Notes: generated by a model not told the origin, from the letters alone. 64,000 nucleotides of DNA from an uncultured Bacteriovorax sp. (GCA_946481315.1 CAMLMH010000002.1:62001-126000); one strand, 5' to 3'; positions 8,015 to 17,865 are shown, counted from the first letter of the stretch. Translations and numbers: made by a program.

Positions 8015-9405
8015 TGGAAACATTGACGGAAAACTTTGAACTTCTGAAAAATAACCGCTGGGCCATGTCTATGACCGATGCTGCCCGCAGAAAGGATTAT
8101 CTGCTGCGATTAAAAAAAGAAATTCTCCATCGCAGAGAAGACATCAAAGCAGCACTCTATGCAGATTTTAAAAAACCTTATCCGGAAAGTGAACTCACAG
8201 AAATTCATACCGCTCTCGACGAGATTAATTTTGCTGTTAAAAATCTAAAAAACTGGATGAAAAAAAGAAAAGTTCCCACACCGGTTGTTCTTTTTGGATC
8301 CCGCTCATACATTCAATATGAGGCAAAAGGAGTAGTTCTTGTCCTGGCCCCCTGGAATTATCCTTTCTCATTACTCATTAATCCCTTAATTGCCGCGATT
8401 GCCGCCGGTAACGTAGTTATGGCCAAGCCTTCAGAAAAAACACCGGCAACGGGCAAAATTTTACAGGAAATCTGCTCAGCTGTTTTTTCGGCCTCGGAAG
8501 TAAAGGTTGTGACGGGGGATGTGAGAGTGGCCGAAGCTTTATTAAAACTTCCTTTTGATCACATTTTTTTCACTGGTTCACCACAAGTGGGAAAAATTGT
8601 TATGGAAGCTGCCAGCAAGAATCTGACTTCTGTAACACTGGAGTTGGGAGGGAAATCTCCGGTAGTTATCGGACCCGATGCAGATCTCAAGAGTGCCGCG
8701 TCCCGGATTACCTGGGGAAAATTTATCAATGGGGGACAAACTTGTGTGGCCCCGGATTATGTTTTTGTTCCGGAAGAAAAAAAGGAAGAATTCATTGACC
8801 TGGTTAAAAAAAATATTGAAGAGAGTTACGGTAGAGATCCTGAAGCCAGAAAGAACTCAGTTGATCTCGCACGCATAATTGACCAAAAAGCATTACTGCG
8901 TTTGAAAACGTTGCTTGATGAGAATAAAAGCGTCTTTCCAGATCAACCTGACGAGGTGGAAAATTATTTCCCCCCAACTATTCTGAAAGAAATACATCCT
9001 GCTGATCCTGTCATGCAAGAAGAGATTTTTGGACCTGTTCTGCCTGTTCTCACTTATACATCTCTAGAGGATGTTATCAATTTAATCAGAGAAAAAACTA
9101 AACCACTCGCTCTTTATGTTTTTGCCCGGGATAAAAATTTTATTCGCAGGCTCGAGCGGGAAACTACTTCCGGCGGGCTGGCCATTAATCAGGTTATTCT
9201 CCACTTGGCCAATCCTCATCTGCCTTTCGGTGGCGTTGGTTCTTCGGGAATGGGAAGTTATCATGGCTTCCACGGTTTTAAATGCATGAGTCATGAGCGC
9301 TCTATTCTGGTTCAGTCAGGTCTTAACCTGACTAGTTTATATTTTCCTCCCTACAGTAATATTCTTAAAAGATTCTCTTTCAGAATGTTGAAATGGTTTG
9401 AGTAA
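8014..9405 (+). CDS. Class 3-type aldehyde dehydrogenase
   Basis: This is an NAD(P)-dependent aldehyde dehydrogenase of about 463 residues. Visible motifs are LAPWNYP, the cofactor region FFTGSPQVGK, the general-base Glu in LELGGKSP, and the nucleophilic Cys in NGGQTCVAPDY. EEIFGPVLP and LPFGGVGSSG occur near the end. The C-terminal tail YFPPYSNILKRF and the overall spacing match class 3 (fatty-aldehyde, ALDH3) enzymes. The ATG at 8014 overlaps the msrA stop codon. An in-frame GTG at 7987 would be an alternative but lies inside msrA and lacks family support. Confidence 0.9.
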   Translation: METLTENFELLKNNRWAMSMTDAARRKDYLLRLKKEILHRREDIKAALYADFKKPYPESELTEIHTALDEINFAVKNLKNWMKKRKVPTPVVLFGSRSYIQYEAKGVVLVLAPWNYPFSLLINPLIAAIAAGNVVMAKPSEKTPATGKILQEICSAVFSASEVKVVTGDVRVAEALLKLPFDHIFFTGSPQVGKIVMEAASKNLTSVTLELGGKSPVVIGPDADLKSAASRITWGKFINGGQTCVAPDYVFVPEEKKEEFIDLVKKNIEESYGRDPEARKNSVDLARIIDQKALLRLKTLLDENKSVFPDQPDEVENYFPPTILKEIHPADPVMQEEIFGPVLPVLTYTSLEDVINLIREKTKPLALYVFARDKNFIRRLERETTSGGLAINQVILHLANPHLPFGGVGSSGMGSYHGFHGFKCMSHERSILVQSGLNLTSLYFPPYSNILKRFSFRMLKWFE

Positions 9406-9486
9406 CTAACTAAATTCCGTCTAAAGAATGAAGAGTATGTGCCGAATAATGAGCATCATTACAACATATATTTTTACAGGAGAAAA

Positions 9487-9969
9487 ATGATGAAAGTTTT
9501 TTTAGCTACGCTTACGTTCGCCCTTTCGATTAATGCTTTCGGGGCAGAGCAACCATGCTCAAAGAAGATCGTTGAAGATCAGGTTAATGCTCTTTGTACA
9601 AAACTTACAGCAAAGGGAGAAGCGCTAAAATCAGAATGGCCAGCGGGTCTACTTTTCAAAAACTGTGGCGATAATTACATTTGGGTACAGGACACTTCTC
9701 CTGAAATTAAAATGGTTTTCCACCCGGTTAAAGCTCGACTTAACGGACAGGAAATCGGAAAGCAACTTGATGAAAATAAATTCGCTCTTTTTGCTGAGTT
9801 CGATAAAGCAGCTAAAGCGAAGGCCGGTGGTGCCTGGGTTGATTACGTATGGGCTAAACCAGGTGAAGAAAAAGCAACACCAAAAACTTCTTACGTAAAA
9901 CAATGTAAGATGCCGTCCGGAACATCATGGATCGTGGGTTCAGGTGTATGGAAAGACGATATCAAATAA
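9487..9969 (+). CDS. Secreted single-Cache-domain protein
   Basis: The start is set by AGGAG five bases upstream of the ATG; the second Met (9490) is an alternative. A signal peptide (VFLATLTFALSINAFGA) precedes a single domain with the sCache pattern: IWVQDTSPEIKMVFHPVKARLNGQ, then FAEFDKAAKAKAGGAWVDYVWAKPG. Cache domains usually form the periplasmic ligand-binding part of chemoreceptors or kinases. Here the domain stands alone as a soluble periplasmic protein of about 160 residues. The chemoreceptor gene starts 50 bases downstream, so this could be a ligand-binding partner for it, but that is inference. Confidence 0.75.
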   Translation: MMKVFLATLTFALSINAFGAEQPCSKKIVEDQVNALCTKLTAKGEALKSEWPAGLLFKNCGDNYIWVQDTSPEIKMVFHPVKARLNGQEIGKQLDENKFALFAEFDKAAKAKAGGAWVDYVWAKPGEEKATPKTSYVKQCKMPSGTSWIVGSGVWKDDIK

Positions 9970-10019
9970 GAATTTGATAATATCCCACTATACTGAAAAA
10001 AACTAAGAGAGTAACGCCA

Positions 10020-12050
10020 ATGAAAATTTTATTTGAAAGACTACAAAAAACATCTATAAAAGGAAAAATGATAGTTGCTGTATTGACGATAGCAATTGTC
10101 TGTATTGGCATTACTCTTTTTGTTTCTTACAGCAGCTCGAAAAAAGCGCTGGCCGCTGTCTCTAGTGATCAGCTGAACTCAATACAGTCCATTGCTAAAA
10201 AAAGAGTCAGCGATTTTTTCAGCCGAACCCGAACTTTTGCAAATCTTCTGGGAAATGACCGTCTGACTGAAGGACTGTTTCTGGCCTATGAATCAGCTTA
10301 TATGGCCGCTGGAAATTCTTCTGGTTCGGACGTTGTATTGCGGGACGGTTCTTATAAAAAACTCGATGAAGTGTACCAGGGAAAAACACTGGAAATTCTG
10401 AAATCTTTCAATCTTGGAAATTATCTGCTGGTTAGTATTCAGGGGCAGGTTATTTATTCGGCAAAAGATCAGAGCTATGGGTATTTTGTCGGTCGCTCAC
10501 TGACCGGGGGGGAATTGAAAGGATCAGGTCTTGCCGAATGTGTGAGAAAAGCAAAAGAAAGTAATAGTCGCGAAGTTTTTTATTCTGACTATTCTTTTTA
10601 TCCGCAATTTAACCGTACGATGGCCTTTTATTGTGTCAATTCCTATGCAGAGTTTCCGCATTTATCCGAAGGTATTAATAAAGGTGATTTGATGGGAACT
10701 GTGGTGATTGAAGTGGATACCAATGCCGTTTCAAAACTTCTTGCTTCCCGCGAAGGTATGGGCGAAACCGGCCAGGCATATCTGGTTGGTCCTGACAAAT
10801 TACTGCGATCTGATTTTTATCTGGACGCTAAAAATTTTAATATTATCAATTCTCATAAAAACAATAAAAAAATTACTCATTCAGAACTGGATGAAGTGCT
10901 TAAAAATAAAAAAGAAAAAGTTCTGGAAACTGTTAATGATTTAGGGAATGAAGTTCTCAGCTCCATCGCACCAGTTGATATTGAAGGTAAAATCTGGGCC
11001 GTTGTTGCCGAAAAAAATACCGACGAAGTGTATGCTCCGATTTCAGATTTGCTGAGAAAGGTTGTTTTGTTTGCCGTAATTGTTCTCGCAGCGACTTTTG
11101 TACTGGTTATTTATATTTCTAAACAACTATTAGCACCGATTATTACATCCGCTGAGACACTGGCCAAAGTGTGCCAATCGCTGAATGAAGACTCTAATTA
11201 TCTTTCCAGCAATGCTCAGTCACTCAATGTATCAGCAAAAGATCAGTCAACTGATGTGCAGTCAACTGTTCAGGCCGTACAGGAAATCTCTGCTACAATT
11301 GAACAGAATACTTCGAATGCCAGAAACTCAGAGGAGCTTGCTAAGTTTTCTCTGGAAACCGCAGAAAAAGGAAGAATGGTCATAGATCAGATGGTTGTTT
11401 CCATGCGCGAAATTAACCAGGGCAACCAGGATATCATTGCTCAGGTTGAAGACAGCAACAAAAAGATCAATGAAATCCTCACCATGATTTCGGAGATTGG
11501 TAATAAAACAAAAATGATTAATGACATCGTTTTTCAAACTAAACTTCTTTCTTTCAACGCGTCTGTAGAAGCTGCACGCGCTGGTGAAAATGGAAAAGGT
11601 TTTGCAGTTGTTGCTGAAGAAGTAGGAAATCTTGCCACCTCTTCAGGAAATTCGGCCAAAGAAATTTCAGAACTTCTGGAAGAAAGTATCTCGAGAGTTG
11701 AATCTATCGTGAAAGAAACGTCTATGAAAATTGAACATGTCTCTCAAATGGGAAGAGAAAGAATTAAAACCGGCCAGGAAACCGCTACAAAATGCTCTGC
11801 CGTTTTTGATGATATAGTGAAAAGTTTTAATGATGTTGCCAGCATGGTCTCTGAAATTTCTATGGCTTCGAAAGAACAAAATTCAGGAATGAACGAGATC
11901 AATAAAGCGATGGGTAGACTGAATTTGGGTACAGAAAAAAGCAATCAAATTGCTGCACAGTCGTCAGAAGCCGCTAATAAGCTGGAAACTCAGGCAAAAA
12001 CGCTGGAAGAAGTCGTCCAGAATATCCAAACAGTCATTCACGGATCGTAA
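10020..12050 (+). CDS. Methyl-accepting chemotaxis protein
   Basis: A 676-residue transmembrane chemoreceptor. TM1 is about residues 17-37, followed by a roughly 300-residue periplasmic sensor region of likely dCache type, then TM2 about 347-367. The cytoplasmic part is a long coiled coil with the conserved hairpin tip around residues 500-540 ([20 protein letters not shown]). That tip is the contact site for CheA and CheW. A HAMP domain is not obvious after TM2; the sequence runs directly into the coiled coil. No C-terminal CheR-tethering pentapeptide is seen. The upstream secreted Cache protein may work with it. Confidence 0.92.
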   Translation: MKILFERLQKTSIKGKMIVAVLTIAIVCIGITLFVSYSSSKKALAAVSSDQLNSIQSIAKKRVSDFFSRTRTFANLLGNDRLTEGLFLAYESAYMAAGNSSGSDVVLRDGSYKKLDEVYQGKTLEILKSFNLGNYLLVSIQGQVIYSAKDQSYGYFVGRSLTGGELKGSGLAECVRKAKESNSREVFYSDYSFYPQFNRTMAFYCVNSYAEFPHLSEGINKGDLMGTVVIEVDTNAVSKLLASREGMGETGQAYLVGPDKLLRSDFYLDAKNFNIINSHKNNKKITHSELDEVLKNKKEKVLETVNDLGNEVLSSIAPVDIEGKIWAVVAEKNTDEVYAPISDLLRKVVLFAVIVLAATFVLVIYISKQLLAPIITSAETLAKVCQSLNEDSNYLSSNAQSLNVSAKDQSTDVQSTVQAVQEISATIEQNTSNARNSEELAKFSLETAEKGRMVIDQMVVSMREINQGNQDIIAQVEDSNKKINEILTMISEIGNKTKMINDIVFQTKLLSFNASVEAARAGENGKGFAVVAEEVGNLATSSGNSAKEISELLEESISRVESIVKETSMKIEHVSQMGRERIKTGQETATKCSAVFDDIVKSFNDVASMVSEISMASKEQNSGMNEINKAMGRLNLGTEKSNQIAAQSSEAANKLETQAKTLEEVVQNIQTVIHGS

Positions 12051-12061
12051 TCAGATATGGT

Positions 12062-12093
12062 AGGATCTCCTCATTATAATGTGAGGAGTTCCT
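12062..12093 (+). promoter_or_regulatory. Hairpin enclosing the rmuC ribosome-binding site
   Basis: A 12-bp inverted repeat with one T/T mismatch (AGGATCTCCTCA and TGAGGAGTTCCT, loop TTATAATG) ends exactly one base before the rmuC ATG. The right arm contains the Shine-Dalgarno GAGGAG, so folding would hide it. The loop also resembles a -10 box. It could act as a translational brake, or as a weak terminator for the upstream chemoreceptor gene, although no T-run follows. Confidence 0.55.
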
Positions 12094-13425
12094 ATGCTGA
12101 TAGCGATTATTACGCTTGTTTTCGTCAATGTCGTATTAACTTATCTGGTATTTACTAAATCCAGTCAGGTTGATCTTACTCCAGTTTTAAATGAAATTCG
12201 GGCGACAACAGATAAACTGGTTTCACTTGAAGCCGTTACTATTCAGCGTTTTGAAGCTCAAAAAGATATCACTAAACTTCTGGTTTCTGACATCATTGAA
12301 GAGAAGTTTAAAAAAATTATCACAGAACAAAACAGAACGTCACAGGAACTAATTGAAAAGTTCGGTCAATTTCAACATGCACTCACTCAGCAACTTTCAG
12401 CCATGAATGAAAAAATGTCTCAGGACTTTGTGAGTATGAAAGACAAGGTTTCATCGGAAATTGTCATGATGAAAGAGAAAACCACTTCCGAGCTGACATT
12501 GATGAGAACGAGAATGTCCGAGGACCTATACGGCATGAATGAAAAAATGACAAAAAACATGCAGGAAAAACTCAATGAGATTTCACATTCTGTCCGGGAA
12601 AATCTGGATGAAGGATTCAAAAAGACCAATGAAACTTTTAACAGTGTAGTTGAACGTCTCGCGAAGATAGATGAAGCCCAGAAAAAAATCGAATCTCTCT
12701 CCAATAACGTAGTCTCCCTGCAGGATGTTTTAACTGATAAAAAAAGCCGCGGTATTTTTGGAGAGGTTCAGCTCAATCAGATTCTCAATTCGGTATTCGG
12801 AGAAAAAAATGACAAAGTTTTTCGTCTGCAGTACAAGCTCTCAAACGGAACAATGTGTGATTCCATTATTTTCCTGCCTGAACCTACCGGTAATATCGTT
12901 GTCGATTCCAAGTTTCCACTGGAGAATTTCCGTCGCATGTTTGATCTCTCTTTTACCGAAGTGGAGAGAAAAGACTTTGTAAAAGATTTTAAATCAAACC
13001 TAAAAAAACATATTGATGACATAGCCTCTAAATACATTATTCCGGGAGAGACTGCAGACCAGGCCATATTGTTCCTTCCGGCAGAAGCAATTTTTGCCGA
13101 ATTATATGCCTATCACTCCGACATCATCGATTATGCCCACAGTAAAAAGGTCTGGCTGACAAGTCCTACAACATTTATGGCGATGCTGACTACTGTTCAG
13201 GTTGTGATCCAGAACATTGAACGCAGTAAATATACAAATGTCATTCATTCTGAGCTTAACAAACTGGCCGAAGAATTCTCCCGTTATAAAAAACGCTGGG
13301 ATAATCTCGCCTCACACATTGATACTGTCAGTAAAGACGTTAAGGAAATACATACAACCACAGAAAAAATCACCAGCCGCTTCAGTCATATTTCTGATGT
13401 GCGACTGGATCATTTAATTGAATAA
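12094..13425 (+). CDS. rmuC: DNA recombination protein RmuC
   Basis: RmuC limits DNA inversions at short repeats. The protein has an N-terminal membrane anchor (residues 1-20), a long coiled coil (about 25-210) with repeated Met-Lys-Glu-Lys heptads, and the conserved C-terminal domain. The domain is marked by SRGIFGEVQLNQIL, IVVDSKFPLENF, YIIPGETADQAILFLPAEA and WLTSPTTFMAML. This domain belongs to the PD-(D/E)XK nuclease-like group. Length (443 residues) is normal. Its start codon follows a hairpin that includes its ribosome-binding site. The menB gene converges on it from the right with only 9 bases between. Confidence 0.92.
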   Translation: MLIAIITLVFVNVVLTYLVFTKSSQVDLTPVLNEIRATTDKLVSLEAVTIQRFEAQKDITKLLVSDIIEEKFKKIITEQNRTSQELIEKFGQFQHALTQQLSAMNEKMSQDFVSMKDKVSSEIVMMKEKTTSELTLMRTRMSEDLYGMNEKMTKNMQEKLNEISHSVRENLDEGFKKTNETFNSVVERLAKIDEAQKKIESLSNNVVSLQDVLTDKKSRGIFGEVQLNQILNSVFGEKNDKVFRLQYKLSNGTMCDSIIFLPEPTGNIVVDSKFPLENFRRMFDLSFTEVERKDFVKDFKSNLKKHIDDIASKYIIPGETADQAILFLPAEAIFAELYAYHSDIIDYAHSKKVWLTSPTTFMAMLTTVQVVIQNIERSKYTNVIHSELNKLAEEFSRYKKRWDNLASHIDTVSKDVKEIHTTTEKITSRFSHISDVRLDHLIE

Positions 13426-13434
13426 GTTTTACTG

Positions 13435-14349
13435 TCAGTAATGCCATGGGAATCTGGAGAAATCTTTCTCCCGTTTTTCCACAAAAGAATTGCGGCCTTC
13501 CAGTGCTTCTTCAGTACCATAGGCAAGTCTAGTTGCTTCACCGGCAAATAGCTGCTGGCCGACTAATCCGTCATCAATCATGTTGAATCCGAACTTCAAC
13601 ATACGCATGGCCGTAGGGGACTTGGAATTCATTTCCCGCGCCCACTCCAGGGCCACATCTTCAAGTTTCTCATGATCAACGACTTCATTGACCATACCCA
13701 TATCAAACGCTTCCTGAGCGTTATAATTTCGTCCTAAGAAGAAAATTTCCCGCGCCTTTTTCTGACCAACCATACGGGCAAGATAAGCTGAGCCATAACC
13801 TGAATCAAAACTGGCCACATCAGGATCAGTTTGTTTAAAAATAGCATGCTCTCGGGAAGCGATAGTCAGATCACAGACTACGTGCAGTGAATGCCCGCCA
13901 CCAACGGCCCAGCCGGGGACAACGGCCATAACTACTTTTGGCATGAAGCGAATAAGACGCTGGACTTCCAGAATATGCAGTCTTCCTAAACGGGCCAGAT
14001 CGACTTTGGAATTTGTTCCGTTGTTGTCTTGTCCTTCATATTTGTAGCCATCTTTTCCTCTGATTCGCTGATCACCGCCCGAACAAAAGGCCCATCCGGA
14101 ATCTTTTGGAGAAGGTCCATTGCCGGTAAGAAGCACAACTCCTACATCGGCACTGATCCGTGCATGGTCCAGAGCAATGTATAATTCATCCACTGTCTGA
14201 GGACGAAAAGCATTTCTGACTTCCGGCCGGTTAATGGCTATTCTCACAGTGCCCTGATCTACAGCACGGTGGTAGGTGATATCCTGGAATTTAAATCCTG
14301 GAATTTCTCTCCATTTATCAGGATTAAATATTGCCGAAACTTTTTTCAT
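13435..14349 (-). CDS. menB: 1,4-dihydroxy-2-naphthoyl-CoA synthase MenB
   Basis: MenB, a crotonase-fold enzyme, closes the naphthoquinone ring in menaquinone synthesis. Family features are seen: NRPEVRNAFRPQTVDEL, the oxyanion-hole region WAFCSGGDQRIRG, GWAVGGGHSLHVVCDL, and QTDPDVASFDSGYGSA with the catalytic Asp/Tyr region. The C-terminus RPWHY-like ending (FSRFPWHY) is typical of MenB. An AGGAG precedes the ATG. It follows two genes on the same strand with a 12-base gap, so it may be co-transcribed with the flavodoxin-fold reductase; other men genes are not in the window. Confidence 0.95.
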   Translation of the reverse strand: MKKVSAIFNPDKWREIPGFKFQDITYHRAVDQGTVRIAINRPEVRNAFRPQTVDELYIALDHARISADVGVVLLTGNGPSPKDSGWAFCSGGDQRIRGKDGYKYEGQDNNGTNSKVDLARLGRLHILEVQRLIRFMPKVVMAVVPGWAVGGGHSLHVVCDLTIASREHAIFKQTDPDVASFDSGYGSAYLARMVGQKKAREIFFLGRNYNAQEAFDMGMVNEVVDHEKLEDVALEWAREMNSKSPTAMRMLKFGFNMIDDGLVGQQLFAGEATRLAYGTEEALEGRNSFVEKREKDFSRFPWHY

Positions 14350-14361
14350 CTTAAGAACTCC

Positions 14362-14949
14362 TTATTTATTCCATACTCTCGCCGGATCTTTTTTATCTAC
14401 CGGCCAGGTTTTAAAATTCATCTGTTTGTCAGCTGCAGAGATAAGATTATGCATGATGACCTGCAGATCATCTTTGCTCCAGAAATCTGCTGCGAAATCT
14501 TCGGCAGATTTAAAGGCAATGTGGGTAGCGAGAGCATAAACCAGTCCACTCATTGGAGGTATAAGCAGCCCCATTGTGTTTAAGACCCCCTGTAAACGCG
14601 AGAGAACTTCTTTTCCTCCCACAGAATGCATAGTGACGACAACAGCACAGGGCTTGGCAAAAAGTACCGGAGTCGCCTCAAAATCCGTTATCGTCTCCAG
14701 AAACTTCTGCAAAGGACTTCCCCAACTGTCCCAGTAAGTACCTGTCGTAAAAAGAAAGCCATCTGCTTTATCCATGGCTTCATGTAAAAGCAGCTTATGA
14801 TCAATATTTGTATTAAAAAATAAATTCAGATGCAGTACTTCTGACTGCACTGAGTATTGTTTCAGTATTTGCTGACACTCGCTGATCATGACATGGGTAT
14901 TGCCGAGATCTCCGCCCAGGCTGCCATTGATGATAAGTATTTTTTTCAT
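14362..14949 (-). CDS. Flavodoxin-fold NAD(P)H-dependent oxidoreductase
   Basis: The N-terminus KILIINGSLGGDLGNTH is the phosphate-binding loop of the NADPH-dependent FMN reductase family. FLFTTGTYWDSWGSPLQKFLE is the typical second flavin-contact loop (Gly-Thr-Tyr...Trp-Gly-Ser-Pro). At 195 residues it is a normal single-domain flavoprotein that probably reduces flavin or quinone. Its start overlaps the stop of the upstream hypothetical gene by four bases (ATGA), and menB follows 12 bases later. A quinone-related role is suggested only by the menB neighbour. Confidence 0.8.
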   Translation of the reverse strand: MKKILIINGSLGGDLGNTHVMISECQQILKQYSVQSEVLHLNLFFNTNIDHKLLLHEAMDKADGFLFTTGTYWDSWGSPLQKFLETITDFEATPVLFAKPCAVVVTMHSVGGKEVLSRLQGVLNTMGLLIPPMSGLVYALATHIAFKSAEDFAADFWSKDDLQVIMHNLISAADKQMNFKTWPVDKKDPARVWNK

Positions 14950-15839
14950 TGTGCCCTCGATTCAAAAAAATTAACCAGATTCTTTTCATCCTGAGCTGTA
15001 AATGCAGGAGTGTTTAGTTTGAGTGCAGAAGCGTAGGCGGCAGAAGGCATATTCCACCAGTCGAGGATGCACAGATAAAGTTCCGGATCCGCTTTTACAA
15101 TGGCTGATTTAAAACACTTGGCGAGATGAACGACATAGGCATTCATATCACTGGCTACATAATCAAATTCCTTTTTGAAAATTTTATCTTCACGCATCCG
15201 ATGTTTAATGGCCTTCTGATCATAAATGGTATCCACACAATGATAAAAGCCTAGTTGCCCCTTAATAATCGATTCATGATTAAAGAAATGATCAGCATGC
15301 ATCAGATCGTGAAAGACAAAACTCAGTGGATCGCGTGCAGAGAGAACGAGCTGATCGAGTTTTTCCGGTTCCACAATTACTGTAAGACAACGGGCCTTGT
15401 TCACCTGCATTTTCAGCAGTTCCCGAGGAGCTGGTATGCGGGTGAGCAAAATAATATCCCATTCACCGGAAATCCACTTAAGCATGGTTCGGTTGATAGA
15501 AAGCGGAACACCTTTTAGATTAAAATGCGAAAACAAAGAGCTGAAACTCACACCCTGCAGTTTTTCTTTTTCCCAGTCAGTGAGCCCAAAACTTTCCGGG
15601 ACGGCGTCGAGAATGAAGCCGTCATTATTTGTTGCCCTGAATATTTTCTTTTTTCGCTGAAGCCAGTTTTTAGGATGGCGTAGCCTCAGAAAGAGCAGCA
15701 TATAGAGCGTACACAGCTCAGGTGGTGAAAGTTTTGCTTCCTCCAGTTTTTTTACATTTAGCTGAAGAAATGGCAGCTCCCTTTGGAGGATGAGAGAATC
15801 AAAGAGAACTTTTTTATAAGAGCCGCTTCTGTTTTTCAT
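14946..15839 (-). CDS. Hypothetical protein with HDLMHADH motif
   Basis: A 297-residue cytoplasmic protein with no signal peptide or membrane segment; I do not recognise a family. The most notable feature is SFVFHDLMHADHFFNHES in the middle, a cluster of five His and two Asp that could bind metal. Other repeatable elements are VPLSINRTMLKWISGEWDI and a Trp-Trp (LDWWNMPSAAYA) near the C-terminus. It overlaps the downstream flavodoxin-fold gene by four bases and so is probably translationally coupled to it. The QEGLA-motif gene starts divergently about 85 bases away. Confidence 0.65.
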   Translation of the reverse strand: MKNRSGSYKKVLFDSLILQRELPFLQLNVKKLEEAKLSPPELCTLYMLLFLRLRHPKNWLQRKKKIFRATNNDGFILDAVPESFGLTDWEKEKLQGVSFSSLFSHFNLKGVPLSINRTMLKWISGEWDIILLTRIPAPRELLKMQVNKARCLTVIVEPEKLDQLVLSARDPLSFVFHDLMHADHFFNHESIIKGQLGFYHCVDTIYDQKAIKHRMREDKIFKKEFDYVASDMNAYVVHLAKCFKSAIVKADPELYLCILDWWNMPSAAYASALKLNTPAFTAQDEKNLVNFFESRAQ

Positions 15840-15923
15840 GACTTAGCTGCAATTGACCTGCAAAGAAGGTATAAGTTTACGATTTTGCTCAAGATTAGCT
15901 GGGGCAGACCGATTAGTCTACTT

Positions 15924-17219
15924 ATGAAGGACCTGAAGTACAAAAATATGATTCTGGAGCTCTCCGAGCGGCTTAATGAGCTGCAAAAGCCTATACAGAT
16001 TCTGGATGCTATCAAGTGGGACGAGAGCATTGAACAGGAAATCATAACGAGTAAATTTAAAGAACTTCCGGTCATTGATTACGAAAAGCGACCACTCAAA
16101 TATGATGCTCAAAAAAAGATTCAGGACTTCAAAGAACTGCGTCTGAAAATCACCCGTGAACTAGGTAGTGCTGATCCAATAGGGCAGATTTTAATCCGTA
16201 ATTGCCTGCAATACGAAGATGTTGTCCGTATGCTGCAGGCCCGGGGTAAACCGCAATTTTATAATTACTCTCAAAAACTTTACGGTTCTCCCAGCGAAAT
16301 AATGGAAGACGGAAAAACAAAACTTTCCGATATGGCCCACCGGATGCGCGATTTACTAAATGGGATAGATGAAAATTTACTCGGTGAAAAATTTGAACGA
16401 ACACTCAGCTCGCAAGACGTTGTTGATCAACTGTCCGTGAGGCTCTCGGCATTTTTTCCGGGAGAGAAAATAAAAATCAAATTGTCTGACGGGATTATTT
16501 CGGATGCTTCCGCCGGTTCTGATTATATAAAAATAAAAAACGGCCTTAAATTTTCACAAAAAGATCTGGATATTTTTGAAGTCCATGAAGGATGGGTTCA
16601 CTTAGGAACAACCATTAACGGGCAACAACAACCTTTTGCCAAGTGGCTTGCCAAAGGACCACCTTGCTCAACTGTTACTCAGGAAGGACTTGCTGTGATC
16701 ATGGAGCTTTTTAATTTTGCCATGTTCCCCCGAAGAGCAAAACGACTTAATGACCGGCTTTTTGCAGCTCATATGGCAGAAGAAGGCGCAGATCTTCTGG
16801 AAGTCATAGAGTTTTTCAGAACCAAAGGACAGGAAGAAAAACAGGCGATCAAAAATGCAGCTCGTGTTTTCCGGGGAGCCCCTTTAACCGGTGGTTCGCC
16901 TTTTACAAAAGACATCTCTTATCTTAAAGGGTTTGTGATGATCTTCAATTTCATGCAATCGGCTATTCGCAATCAGAAAGCTGAGTTGATTCCGTTTCTT
17001 TTTGCCGGTAAAGCGACACTGGAAGATGTTCCAGTACTCTATGAATATTTTCAGGAAGGGCTGATTTCAGAGCCGAAGTATCTCCCGCCACAAATAAAAG
17101 ACCTCAACGGCCTCGCCATCTGGATGGCCTTCTCCAATTTCTTAAATACTATGCGTGTGGAAGATATTGAAGCAAAAAGCCGGGCGGATAAAACCGCTAA
17201 AATTAAACTTATTGCCTAG
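15924..17219 (+). CDS. DUF1704 / QEGLA-motif metallopeptidase-like protein
   Basis: The motifs EVHEGWVHLG (about residue 219) and TVTQEGLAVIMELF (about residue 252) identify the DUF1704 family, annotated as flavohaemoglobin expression-modulating QEGLA-motif proteins. The same domain is found in eukaryotic tyrosine carboxypeptidases (MATCAP), where HExxxH and the Glu of QEG are zinc ligands or catalytic residues; here HEGWVH and QEG are intact. The frame is open back to 15783, but those codons overlap the divergent gene. The ATG at 15924 is chosen although its ribosome-binding site is weak; an ATG at 15948 is another option. Substrate unknown; a zinc carboxypeptidase activity is likely by homology. 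Confidence 0.8.
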   Translation: MKDLKYKNMILELSERLNELQKPIQILDAIKWDESIEQEIITSKFKELPVIDYEKRPLKYDAQKKIQDFKELRLKITRELGSADPIGQILIRNCLQYEDVVRMLQARGKPQFYNYSQKLYGSPSEIMEDGKTKLSDMAHRMRDLLNGIDENLLGEKFERTLSSQDVVDQLSVRLSAFFPGEKIKIKLSDGIISDASAGSDYIKIKNGLKFSQKDLDIFEVHEGWVHLGTTINGQQQPFAKWLAKGPPCSTVTQEGLAVIMELFNFAMFPRRAKRLNDRLFAAHMAEEGADLLEVIEFFRTKGQEEKQAIKNAARVFRGAPLTGGSPFTKDISYLKGFVMIFNFMQSAIRNQKAELIPFLFAGKATLEDVPVLYEYFQEGLISEPKYLPPQIKDLNGLAIWMAFSNFLNTMRVEDIEAKSRADKTAKIKLIA

Positions 17220-17797
17220 GCAGGAATTGTCTCAGCGACTCCCGGACAAATTTCAAATCGTTTGAGGAAATCCACCATTTCCGGATGCGTCTTAATGTCG
17301 ATGATTTCCCGGAAATTGCCCCAGAACAGAAAACTATAAAGACTCATTGTCAGAAAGTTCCAGTCCTTTTCCGGAGTTAGTGTTTTTACCCAGGAAGATA
17401 GATAATCAAAAATGAGCGGAATTCTTTCTTTTTGTCTTTCGATATAAGTGTTGCCACTGTTTAAATCCAGACCTCCGCGACGAAGAGAAAATAGATTGAT
17501 TGCCGAATCCATGGCAGCATCAATGGCCGACAATCTATTTTCATCTTCCAGTGAGAGTTCTTTCCATCCGTGTTTTTTAACCAGGTAATTAAAAATCACA
17601 CGAGAATCATAAATGATTTTTCCGTCATCAATATAAACAGGAATCTGATTGATAGGATTGACCGATTTAAGGTAATCACTGTCATTTTTTTCCAGATAAT
17701 TGATCGACTTAAATTCAATGTCTTTCATTCCGTGAAGTAAAAGGCGCATTTTACGTACATAGGGTGAAGTCGTCGAACCGATAAGGATTTGGGCCAT
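17216..17797 (-). CDS. Glutathione S-transferase family protein
   Basis: A 193-residue two-domain protein. The N-terminal thioredoxin-like half has IGSTTSPYVRKMRLLL, where Ser of TSPY is the probable glutathione-activating residue, then NQIPVYIDDG (cis-Pro) and IYDSRVIFNYL (the Glu/Asp-Ser binding glutathione gamma-glutamyl). The helical C-terminal half follows. It is typical of small bacterial GSTs. It converges on the QEGLA gene with a 4-base overlap and is divergent from rlmC, separated by 68 bases. Confidence 0.85.
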   Translation of the reverse strand: MAQILIGSTTSPYVRKMRLLLHGMKDIEFKSINYLEKNDSDYLKSVNPINQIPVYIDDGKIIYDSRVIFNYLVKKHGWKELSLEDENRLSAIDAAMDSAINLFSLRRGGLDLNSGNTYIERQKERIPLIFDYLSSWVKTLTPEKDWNFLTMSLYSFLFWGNFREIIDIKTHPEMVDFLKRFEICPGVAETIPA

Positions 17798-17865
17798 GGT
17801 ATTTTCCTGGGTGTTAAGATAAAATGAAGGTACTTTTTTATAAACAATAAATCAATGGTGAAGAC

